Shown one piece after another: positions 1 through 11,430 of a DNA stretch of 64,000 nucleotides. Below the pieces are notes generated by a model. That model was not told the DNA's origin, did no database searches, and saw only the letters and a program-made list of their open reading frames with translations. Source of the stretch: Glandiceps talaboti (Eukaryota; Hemichordata; Enteropneusta; Spengelidae). The stretch covers positions 19,992,151 through 20,056,150 of the forward strand of contig NC_135563.1 in NCBI RefSeq assembly GCF_964340395.1, given 5' to 3'. Position numbers and translations under genes: made by a program. How positions within the stretch are numbered: the stretch's first letter is position 1; each line of letters begins with the position of its first letter.

Positions 1-3000
1 AGCACTACGTTGACACATTAATGCATATGTAAAGTTAACCAGAAGGTAGCGAGACACGTCAGAATGTAATCAGATATGACACATACACTTCAAATATCGC
101 TTAGGTTGATCAAAAACAGCAAAGCTAGTGCTTTTCCCAAATACCATAAGGAGATGTCACATTCCACTTACAACATGCATTTCTTGGCACCAAATATTTC
201 CAATAGCATTTTCCCGGCATCAGACCTGGAAATTTACTCAAAGCGCCGAACTGTCACCTTGATTACTGGTGTTGCGTGATTAAATATATAAGAACACAGC
301 ATTAGCGTACCTCCATTGATAAACACTTGAGTTCTCGTGTTGGTACATTGTACATAGAGACTTGAACACGTATAGAGGAATTACGGTGTCATACGATACG
401 GTTCCATTAATAGCACTAGACAAACACTCCTCATAAGTAATACTAACTTATATTTACCTACTTATATTCAAGCCAATTTCTTCTGTTTAAAAGAGTGATG
501 TTGTAAAAAAAATAGCCCCCAACAAATATTCAAAGTTTTCAGAAATATATTATTGAAAAGTCCACAATGATATTGGTGATCTATGAATCACATATACAGA
601 TCTTCATCTATCTCAACTTAACGTTGGCACAATATGCTATGTGACATCGCATATTTGTTTAATACCTTAACAAGTATGGCTGAGGTTGATTTTATCTTTT
701 CCCTTATTACTGATAAATTGCATCGGGAAATACAAAAAAGCGTATGAAATTTCACGCATTGCAATAGTTGTTCCAGTGTAAGATAACAAGTCAAGGCCAT
801 GTGTCTGATGTGAAGCATGCTAAATCAGAACTCACAATTCATCAGGAAATTACCATTGGAAATCATATGACGCAGATGAGATAACCACCTCACGTAAAAT
901 ACACATGACTTCTGCCTTTCATTACCTTTAAAGAGATGAAATACTTTAAGAAACGTTGCCAGCGGCTAAAAGACACATCAAACCATCAAACCATGACATC
1001 ATTATGCTGATTCCAATGATTTTTTTTGAGTCCGTAGACGAAATATGTCACTTCGAAAATTCGTGTGAAGAGGTATGTAAAAAGTTAATGGTATGAATTA
1101 TACCACGTTTCCTGAAGCCTTTTTAGGTAGAGTGATTGGTACAACAAACATACACCGGCAATAAGTGTAAGTAAATGGATAGCGACTCAACAATAAGTAT
1201 CATTTTGCCTTAATGACTATTCGCTTTTGAACAACAATACTAGCTCACAAGAAATGCTTGGCAAACAATTCTTGGACGTATCAATATCAAAAACTATATA
1301 CCATTAATTTTACTTAATGCTTCTGATACCGATAAATTTAGATTATTACGGTTAGAAAGCATATTTCTTTGACATACATTTATATTGATCAAACGTCAGT
1401 CCAAGGAGGTTGGTACGTCTTTAATTACGGAAATTTCTTTTTAAAAACACGTTTTTCATTAGAATAAGTATGCTATGGCAGGCGAAGTGGTTGCACGCCA
1501 AACGTAGCACACACTGTTTGCAGATAATGACGAATGAGGCAAACTCAACACGAAACTACCATTATATATTAAATTTACAGGAACACCAACTCGGCTTTGC
1601 AGCAATTAGTAACCGGTGACAATTTAAATATGGTGAAAATGCATTACAATGAATATTTATTGTTTATATTAATGATACCTTTGATAAATGACAGTAACAG
1701 TTTTTAGTTTACTAGAAGGATTAACACTGGAATTCAAAACTTAATACAATAAATCATCTAAACACGGTAAATTAAACATGAATATCTAATTTGACCCAAA
1801 ATCTTCAAAAGTGCACAGTATGTTTGAACTGAGGTTTATTTTTCACGATCATTGATTTGTTATTGGTAATTTTCAGTTATCATTTTCATGTTCAACAAAA
1901 CGTTTGTGAGAAATACTTAGCGTTAGCGTCAATATGTTCATATTCAGCTTAAAGTAACAGTGTCTTTATTTTTTTCAACTATTTGATTTTCCTGCTATAA
2001 GTATTATATTACTTTTATTTCAACGATTATATGCACAATATTATGCAATTTTACACTGAGAAAGTATGACAAGCAATAGCATTGTGCTATTGAATCATAC
2101 CCATCACCGTTTCCATGGAGATTGCAATCGCTTTTCCACAAAGGTGAAGAGAGTTCACAGACGGCATATTCGTATGTAAAGAGTACATCTTCTATCCACA
2201 CTTCTGAATAATTCATTCGCTAGTCGATATATAAGAGGTTTAGGGAAATTATGTTTCATACTTAAAAACTGCAATTTCCATTCAATATTACGGTTTCAGG
2301 TACTTCCTAATAAACAAGGCACTTAGCCTCGTATATAGGTTGACTGGTAACCTTGCTTTGCCCTTTAGGTATGGTGCTGTAAACCTCTACCAGTCATCAT
2401 GAAAATTCATTTGCAGGAATTGCGTTAGGGAGTTTATAAAGTATTCAATCAACCTGAACATGCAACTACCGTTGGTTGATTGATCAATTGGCAGACTAGA
2501 TTATATTGTGATTTATTTACATTACCATTTGCCTCATTAGCTCTTACAATGTTACAATACCACTTTAGGAAGGTCATATTTTGCAATTTTATGAAACATC
2601 AAAACGATTTAATGTTCAGTTACTTATTATTTCTTGCGAGGTGACGCGTAAAATTAATGTCAGGTTGGACCTAAATTTACCTTCGTAAATTAAATAAAAG
2701 GTTTTTACCAATATGTTATACGAAGAAGAACGGCTTTTCTGTCATAAAAATAATTCGCAAGATAAAATGCCTTTCGAAAATGACGTCTAGTATGCAAAAT
2801 AGAACAGGCGTAATGAAGAGCACTTCGTCCCTAGATTTGATATTAACATAGTGTTATACTGTATATGATATAGTCTTCTAGTCTTCTGTATACGCAATCA
2901 TGTGCTAGGAGTATTAAGTGTTTGCTTTGACTCGCTTTCTAATAATTTGCTTGTTCTTAATATTGCAGAGATTTGAAGCTAAAAACTTCCTGAAGTGGAG

Positions 3001-3175
3001 GTTTATTTTTAAAGTGACAGTGACAAATGATGGCCGAAAGCTGTTGAATATCTCAAATTATGACAGCCTCGAATTGCTCATATACATTGACTAGTCCTAA
3101 ACGTTGGACGTGAATTGCCATTTTAGAATATTTCGATGCACTAGTTTTTACACAAGTAATGCCGCAAAGCTTTTT
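1..3175. other. AT-rich non-coding DNA
   Basis: No open frame longer than about 70 codons with protein-like composition is seen, and no tandem array. There are only short A/T runs. I see no gene in this stretch. Confidence 0.6.
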
Positions 3176-3176
3176 A

Positions 3177-3512
3177 CATTCAAGTGGACATATGGATGAG
3201 GATTTATTGTCTATTTTGGGATTTATAAAACAATTTTATCATGACTTCCTCCTTCGAAATTCCATTGAAACAACATTGACCGAATCTGTGTTTGTAACTC
3301 CAATACTTTGCGAAAAGGGTAAACAAAATGTGTAAAACGTTTGTTATTGTACGTACGATAACAAACATTTTACACATTTATTATGGTTTTGCAGTTACAA
3401 AAACGGACTTGGCATATGTTATTTCACATTATTTTTGATATGATGAAATTGTTTTATAAATTAAAAATCCAAAATAAATACCCCAATCCTCATCCATATG
3501 GCCACTTTAATG
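3177..3512. mobile_element. palindromic foldback (MITE-like) element, about 335 bp
   Basis: The two halves are inverted copies meeting at a GTACGTAC centre (3349-3356) with no loop. The inner 24 bp of each arm match with two mismatches. The outer ends also match strongly: CATATGGATGAGGAT near 3190-3204 pairs with its complement near 3485-3499, and a shared TTTATAAAACAATTT block lies inside that. The middle of the arms is more diverged, with small indels (left arm about 172 bp, right arm about 155 bp). This is the structure of a non-autonomous foldback DNA transposon. No coding capacity is seen and no clear target-site duplication was found. Confidence 0.75.
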
Positions 3513-6180
3513 ATTATTTCTAAATACATATGGCAGAACAACATTGTATATTTTTTTTTCTTCAGCAATTTAAAGAATACAGCTGCATGTTAAACTGCCA
3601 ATAAGAGGCCCACTCAGTGTGTTTTTTATCATCATGTCACATTTTGTCTTTGTTATCAAGGAAAGTTTGAAGAATCATAGGGCTTCAGGTTAAATTTGAA
3701 ATATAGATATGTAAATGAATAAACACAGAAGATGTTGCAATTGATCCTGTTTGAAGCTCACAGTGTGTTTAGATTATGTTGACATGCTTTACTCAGTCAC
3801 CCATAGCTGTAACAACGCTTAATGTCGGGTCTGCGCATCTCCATAGGTTTACTCAAAATGTGAGATATATACAGAAACAAGATGTACGTGTGTTGTATTG
3901 GAATCTTCTGTCTTGTCGTGAAATATCTGCACACGTCTCGATAAAAGTTCAAAAAGATCACATTTGTAGAATTATAGAATGGGGCACATCAACGAATAAA
4001 AATATCGATATATATTTATATGGACTAATTAATGTTATTGTATTACGTAATTAGTAGTTTTTGATATCACAGACTTTTTTCATATTACTTATTAACTGTT
4101 TTGCACATTAAATAAATAATGACTATTTCATACATTCTAAAGTAGCCCAATGTACTTTATGGGAAAATACGAAATGAACTTTTCAACTCCGCACCTTGGT
4201 GAATCTGATCACACATTTTGTAATTCTGACAATCCATTGCAAAAAATGCCTCCAGGCGTTACTGAATAATAAGACATGCCCTGTTGTACTTATATAGTTG
4301 TATAAGGAAGTCGTCTGTCTTCTCGCGCAAGTACAGATTAAGATATGGTTGATGCTGAATGATTGACCTTTGAACCCAGAGAAAGTGCATTGTGTCGAGA
4401 AAGTCACAGGTTAGCTTAACTGTCATCAACGTGATCTGATTTAGTTTTCAGAACTGTTTCAACTGAATGTGAACTGGTGCTGTATTTTGTATTTGCATAC
4501 ATTATGCAAGAATGTGGTGTAGGAGAGATATGTGCCATTTTATACGCTGAAGTTTCTGTCAATGGCTGGTTCGATATAACACTAACTTCAGATGTCTTTG
4601 TTGATAAGGAGATATGCACGCCGCTGGTTGTAACAATTATAAAGATTTGAGCTAAGATTTGTCGCATCGTCGGTATAATATTTAGAATCATATTGTAGGT
4701 ATGAGGACATGTGATAAAAAGTTCGTGTTGATGCATTCCACTATGACATTTGGTGAACTTATTACGATCAGATAAACATGTTATCTTGTGGTGATGACGT
4801 ACATCAATGCGTTATATATAATATCTTATCAGGCGTGTCTATTTTCAATGCAAGTTCACGACAGAATAGATAAGTATTGCACCTGTCCATACTAAGTATA
4901 GGCAATGGTATGCGAAATATGAACGACAAATAGTGTGAGCTCTGACGATTTGTATATTGATGGACATTCTGTCTATAATGTCAGCTATTGCTAGCTAGTT
5001 ACAATAATATCATGCACGTGATTACTGTGATCAAAGTCAATACATTGAACATTGTAAATGGAACACAGACAAAACTGGCTACTAGCATTCACGGTTTGTG
5101 TTTATGGTTTATCTTTAGCCGTCACGTTTAAGTTACCGTTCACCAGATATTTCTGAAACAAGCACACGGAAACGAATAGGAAACTGCATGCTACACTTTA
5201 AGATAGCAAGACTGAATGAATACAGCTTCTTGTGACAGGTTGTCTAAATGAAATGAACTAATGTGCCATCATACAGATATCAAATACAGACGTCAAAACA
5301 TTGGCGCCCACGTGACTGCGTCTTGTCGCAGTATGTTTAAATGATATATTTCATAATAGATAAAGTGTAGGAAGAAATACTGTTCTTGCTATCTTTGTGT
5401 TCAATAATTATGCAGTTTCTTATTGGTTTCTGCGTGGTTGTATAAAATAGAGTAGGTGAATTTTAACTTGATACGGGCTGTACACCCAGGAATATCTTGA
5501 CGTTGTATGGTAATGATTTGTAACCATACAAACAATGCGACTGTCGACAGATTTGTCATTTTTGGCAATTCACATCTATCTGTAGTTCACATTGTAATTA
5601 TACTGAAAGTTTCCACCTAAAATATCTATATTCAAAGTAACTATAGTAAATGTTTCACCAAAGTTGACATCTTTTCCGTTACCCTCTTATATAACACAGT
5701 CAGAACCCCACATAATGTTTTATTCTAAGATATGTACATACACAAGTTTTGATATTTCAAAAACATTCACTGTTAGTGCCTCCAGGAGAGATTGCTTAAC
5801 ATCAGGTTTGCCATTATCACGCAATAATACTGATCAAATTATAATAAAACATGGTTAAACCTGATCACAGCTAGTGGTAGTTTAGAGAGGCCTTAAACAT
5901 TTACCTGTCATGTTAATTTAGAAATGGCCTAAAGTATGGTCTTTGGACATTTATAATAGTGGCATCGATATACATGTGAACTCTTCTATAGGACCATAAT
6001 TGGTACAAAAATCCTACAGAGGTAAATACTAATGAATAAGTGGATCCATGGATAATGTGACATTTGAACCACCACTGTGTTCCAACATACATACATACTT
6101 ACATACACATTATATATGTATATGTTTACGTTTTACAGGACAAGTGCGATTTGTTTGTGCGATGTATTACCAAATCATAT
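3513..6180. other. AT-rich non-coding DNA
   Basis: Open frames at 3776-4054, 4183-4407 and 4416-4736 have no recognisable motif and biased AT-driven composition. A short CATA-rich patch lies at about 6085-6110. No gene is supported. Confidence 0.55.
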
Positions 6181-6420
6181 GAAATATGAAGCCTGGATTC
6201 TCAAGATATAGCCTAATTACTGAAAATCATTAATTACGCAAACGATCATTAATATTCATATGATGTTTTACCAAAATCTAATCAGTTTATCCCATTAGCA
6301 TAAGAAAGATGTATAGCAAATTTTTATAAGAATTGATTCGGTAATCTTTGAGATATCCTGTCCACAGACAGTCAGACGAACAGAGAGACAAAAGCATAGT
6401 AACAGTTGAGGTAAAACTAT
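6181..6420 (-). repeat. dispersed repeat, copy A (reverse orientation)
   Basis: Read on the minus strand, this segment aligns with 20470-20640 on the plus strand. Both have a TCTGT-rich start, then CTCAAA, an AAAATTTG block, CTGATnAGnTTTTGGTAAA, GAATATTAATGATCGTTT and AATGATTTTC in the same order. Identity is strongest over about 6235-6285. The frames at 6287-6519 are shadows of this repeat. The family is non-coding and may be a non-autonomous element that carries a microsatellite at one end. Confidence 0.65.
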
Positions 6421-6524
6421 GTCTATACCAGATGTAAACTGAATGCTTCCCATAAGGGCGAACCCATCGATCTTTCTTCCTACACACTGTGCAAATTCTA
6501 AGCTATAGCTGTCATACATTATGT

Positions 6525-6660
6525 ACCCCTTAATTAGAAAATTAATTACATGAAACTATATAAAATTTGAAGCTTGTATGAGATTTTGTGTCCAAAGACA
6601 TACAGACAGACAGACAGACAGACAGATTACATAACATCCCCTTACGGAAGGTAAAATATT
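6525..6660 (-). repeat. truncated second copy of the dispersed repeat with (CAGA)n
   Basis: A CAGA array (6603-6626) is followed, on the minus strand, by a GGACA...ATCTCA segment resembling the start of copy A. It is shorter and more diverged, so membership in the same family is tentative. Confidence 0.4.
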
Positions 6661-7355
6661 ATTGCTAATGTGTGCAGGACATTAGTTAAGAAAATGATTG
6701 AATTGTATGCTAGTATCGATATGTAATATATTGTAATATAGTTATTATCTCAAAACATTGGCTAATAATATATTTACAATTAACTACCAAACAATGCAGT
6801 GTCACAGTGTCCAAATTACAGGAGTAATTAATTTGATATCGCTATTTATTTCTGCTGTAATAAAATACTCATCTCTCTACCAGCCTATACTGCCACATCT
6901 ATCTATCATCCGGGGAAAAATCGGTAGTTTACACCAATGTTCGATTCGTTTAAGAGAATGCGAAAAAAACATAGACCAAGTCATTATTTGTAAGTCAATA
7001 ATTACAAAAAAAATATGTGTTGTATATAAGGAAGTGTTTTTGTAAACAAACTGGGTACTAGTAATCACTATGTCACGTTCAGTCTGAGTATGCATCCCTT
7101 CCTCATATATTGAAACATCACACTGAACAAACAGTGTATGTTTTGCGTTTGCTTGTTATTAAATTGATGTCTTGTGTTTAGCTAGTCTGTATGTGAAAAT
7201 CCGATCACGTCCTGTACGTACCAAAATGGACATTTTAAGAATTCAAATGCTTTGTCTAGGCTCCTACCACACCAAATTATGTGCTATTTTAATTTGAACA
7301 CTCTTTTTTCTAAGGTAAAATAAACTATTTCTCATAAAAGCTTAGCGTTTGGATG
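6661..7355. other. non-coding DNA
   Basis: Overlapping open frames on both strands (6758-7045 plus, 6877-7095 minus) have no recognisable domain, and the stretch has no repeat array. No gene is supported. Confidence 0.5.
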
Positions 7356-7525
7356 GTTGAGACACACACAATCCTTGTCATAAATGCTTTGTATTTGAGG
7401 GTTTCATGCAACAAGTACTCTAAAATACAACACATTGATAGATGCATCTATGTCAAGGAGTTTTCTATGGATACAAACACCCAAATGCTAAGTATTTATG
7501 ACAAAGAGTGTATCAACACGAAATA
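7356..7525. mobile_element. degraded foldback element
   Basis: An imperfect inverted repeat surrounds the perfect 14-bp palindrome ATAGATGCATCTAT at about 7438-7451. Outer arms share TTGTCATAAATRCTT followed by a TTTGRGKGTTT segment (about 7377-7410 against the complement of about 7465-7510). The arms are diverged with indels. It resembles the element at 3.2-3.5 kb in architecture but not in sequence. Confidence 0.45.
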
Positions 7526-10265
7526 AAACATTGATAGGTAATAAGTGAATGACTTGTTGCATAGTTACGGTGTTGATTGCATTATTAGTCAATCTTTTAG
7601 TTTTGCATGGTTTGTTTCCAGTGTTCTATAGTAGCTGAAGGACATTCACAGAATAATACATCATTTATGCATTGTCTGGAAATTGAATTGTAAATGACAA
7701 GACTAATACATATAATGAACACAGTGCTGTTGTGTTTGTTTTAGGTAAAGGTTTTATAAAAGGATAAATATAAACGCGACAGAGAACAATCGTAAAACCC
7801 AACCTTTTATAAGTCAATATTTGATCTTCAAATAGTTGGTTCTATATGTAGACTCGTTATTCTATGACTTGCCAGTTTTGCCTACTATTTGTAATGATGC
7901 CGGTACTATTATTGACAGTATACAGACATATCAATAGAACCGAATTTTTAGAATTCAGTCATTAGAATTTCATTTCAATTTTTTTTTTATATCCAGTGAA
8001 TATTTTGTTAGTTGATGTCAAGCGTTTGAAATTGTGTTGACAAGCTTTGCTGTAACTTAATTTACCCTGGATTTAATTAACTTTTACTCAAGGGTTCTTG
8101 ATGGGAAATTTCTATTGATAACAATTTCTACCGTCTCAGTCAATTTATATGACCATGTCAATTTCTATGGCTATTACAATTGACGCAAACTGTGTCGCTA
8201 TATTAATCAACATGATGGAACCTGGAATCGATTAATAACTCGACAGCCTATGACACATCATGAAATTAAAGCATAGAAGGACATAGGCGATGCATAAGCA
8301 TACTGATAACAGACATTTCTTTCTTAAATAATCCGGGACATCATTCGTAGAACCAATACATGTCTAATTTCCATGTGTACATTTTAAACATAAATTCGGT
8401 CATCTGTTTAAACATTACATATATTGCTTCCAATGAAATCTAATTATTAGGGGAGTTTATAGAGTATACTAGTAGTTCATTTCCGAACACACATGTGCAT
8501 ACCACGCATTATTCAAAGATTTCAAGTTTAAGTCTAAATATCTATTAGAATGTTTTGAATTTCTTTGTACATAAGTAGTTTTTAGATCTACCTGAGATCG
8601 TTTGATTTGGTCAGATCTTGGCTATGTTAAATGTTAAATAAAACATATTAATGCCTTTATTACATACACACAAGAATGTTTGACAGACGTTGATGTTATT
8701 TGAAACAGGGTCTTTTAAATTGAAGTAAAATAGCAAACATTGACCAGTGTCCACTCCGATGATTTTTATGCATCCCCAATAAGGGATTAATTACAATTCC
8801 TTGGTTAACTTTTGATGAGCCTGTCATGCTTAAGATAGCGTTATAACTCAGTATAGATAAAAAGGCCAAATGAAATGAACATTTGCCATATGCCATCAAT
8901 TGATCCTCAACACATTTCCCAATTGCCTTGCTATAACTAACATCAGTATTATGATTGCTGAGACCACGTCAATCGACTTTGTTATTTAGCTTCACTAAAC
9001 CTACTCATTGAAAGGAGGATTTTGTGTGTGATCTGATAATTCCCAAACCAAGCTTTATGGGGTAATATCTCTTCTAGTGATCAATTCACTAATGCTTCTC
9101 CATAAATTTATAGAGACATTCTGTGATTGACGTACTATAAAGATAGTAGTTAAATATTATTCATTACGCGTGGATGATACAACTATCTTGTTCAAGCAAA
9201 CAATTCAAATAATCATTGAAATGTAATTTTCATTCCATATTCAATTGACCTCTTTGAATGTCAACTATCAACTAACGTCAGAATTCCTGTTATGGCAATC
9301 CTCATTTCATTTCATATCAGATATCAAGTGTCTTTGTCATAAATGTCAAACCATCTAATGTGTCTTTTTTGGGGTCTGTGTCAATACCCCAAGAGGTGCC
9401 CCTCCCCACATACAAAAACAAGAAAAAGCCACATAATGAGCGATTCTTGGCTATTGCATATTATCACAAATAAACATTAGTTTGATTTGGTATTCATTTC
9501 TCTACAGTTTTATTGTGGTGATCTATACAATGACATGCATGATAATTTGGGAACTTTAATATGTATGAGACAAATGCCAATAATTATGATTTCCCATGTG
9601 GTGAAGAACAGCTTTATATAAAAAATTATACATTGTCTCTTGCATTGCAAACAGTTATGATGTTACTGTTTCCCACAAGGGAACAGCCAAACCTAGTTTC
9701 ACCCACGGGAAAATGTTCCAGATTTTATCCTGCCACACAATGGTAAGGAACGTATAGAATTACCAATACAAGACACACGAGAGTGCAATGTGATCGAAGA
9801 GAGAGATTTGTGAACACCTGAGCATTGTCAAATGTCCTTATGTAAACTTCAAATCCTACCATTCACCTGGGCTTATATATTCAGGATTAAAAGGTTATAG
9901 TTACTAGTTTTATCAGTGATATAAGCATTGCCATGAAAGCATATCTTTTTATAAATATTTGTATGTGAAATATGTACATACATACATAAAATGTACCAGC
10001 ATTGATTTGTATGCGTATTCGACAAAACACTACAATATTTAGTTGGTGAGATAATGCCATTCTTGTTTACCAACATAAAATAAGTTTTTGAATATCATAA
10101 TAATGTAGTACCACCTTCATATATACCTTCTTAAAGACGATGGTACTATAAACATATGAACAAAACTGGATGGCCCCAACAAAACTCAACTCATAGGGTT
10201 TCCAAAAATTCTGAAATCAACCAGCTTTCTCTGTCCACGCATCATAACAGAGCATCATCAGGTCA
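7526..10265. other. AT-rich non-coding DNA
   Basis: Small open frames (8696-8899, 9561-9746, 9873-10076) lack any recognisable feature. No arrays or inverted repeats of note were seen. Confidence 0.55.
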
Positions 10266-10268
10266 GAT

Positions 10269-10492
10269 ACACACACACACACACACACAAATATATATGA
10301 TGGCATTGGAGTGACTTAATAGATCACTCACAATCACACTCGCTCGCTCACTCACTCACTCACTCACTCACTCACTCACTCACTCACTCACTCACTCACT
10401 CACTCACTCACTCACTCACTCACTCACTCACCCACCCACCCACCCACCCACCCACCCACCCACCCACCCACCCACCCACTCACTCACTCACT
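10269..10492. repeat. (AC)n then composite (TCGC/TCAC/CCAC)n tetranucleotide arrays
   Basis: A short AC run (10269-10289) is followed by a tetranucleotide array from about 10335. TCGC units change to pure TCAC units, then to a pure CCAC block (about 10430-10478), and back to TCAC. The minus strand of the CCAC block is a G-rich GGGT repeat. Confidence 0.95.
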
Positions 10493-10679
10493 GTTTAAAT
10501 GTAGTATAAAGAAATTTACTTAAGTCAAAAGATCAATGATGTTGAACAAATCAAAGAAATGTGATATTTAAAATTACTTTGGTCAAATTCTTTAAAAAAA
10601 ATAAGTGTCTAAATGATCATCGTGATTCCTTACCAAAACTTTCATGATAGAAAGAGATTATATTTGTGAGATGTTAGAG

Positions 10680-11230
10680 TTCACTCGGGAAACCATGTAA
10701 ATCTCTGCACAGAAGCAAAGTTTTTCCCCTAATAAACTCTTACTCCATCCATATTAAGCTAAATTCAAAATGGCGGTGGAACTCGCCTGTACTGTGTTCT
10801 CATTCAAAATGGTCGAATATTTGTTTGATATGAACGAGGTTTTAAACAACGTCAGCAACTGATCCAAGTTCACTTAGGAAAAGGTCTTCTGTTATTAAAC
10901 CACACATGTAAACCTCTGTTCAAAAACACAGTTTTCCCCTAATGAACTCTTACTTCATTCACATTAAGCTAAATTCAAAATGGCGGTGGGAACCAAAATG
11001 GCCAAATATTTGTTTGATCTCAGCGAGGTTTTAAACAACGTGGGCAACTGATCCAAGATCACTAGGGGAAAAGGTCTTTTGTAAACTATGTAAATCACTG
11101 CTCACAAAAACAAATCTTTTCCCCAAAAGAACTCGGATTTCATCCAAATAAGCCAAAGTCAACATAGCGGTCGACACGGCATGGTTGTATTCTATTGTGT
11201 TCTCATTCGACATGGCCGAATATGTATTAC
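10680..11230. repeat. three diverged tandem copies of a unit of about 185-210 bp
   Basis: Three copies share the order: GTAAAyCTCTG, a TTTTCCCC segment, AACTC, a CATCC/CATTC segment, AAGCTAAATTCAAAATGGCGG, AATATTTGTTTGAT, a GAGGTTTTAAACAACG segment and CAACTGATCCAAG. The AAATTCAAAA blocks start at 10761 and 10971 (210 bp apart); the third, more diverged copy follows about 184 bp later. The frame at 11031-11303 is an overlay on this repeat. Confidence 0.85.
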
Positions 11231-11324
11231 AGATGTCATAAGCAATCATATTCCTATTGTTAAAGGTTATACAGTTCAAATCAACACAAACGTTATGATT
11301 CAATCGGATCTTGTTGATGTTCTG

Positions 11325-11430
11325 AGAGGGAAGGAAGATGCACGACGCACCACTTCAGTTTAAAATGGAAAGATGGCACACGATGCAGCACTTCAGTTTA
11401 AGATTGGAATATGGTGAACTACTCCAGTTC
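11325..11430. repeat. short diverged triplication of about 40 bp
   Basis: Two clear copies and a decayed third of a unit containing GCACCACTTCAGTTTA / GCAGCACTTCAGTTTA / CTACTCCAGTTCAAG lie in tandem. They sit just downstream of the 210-bp repeats. Confidence 0.6.
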
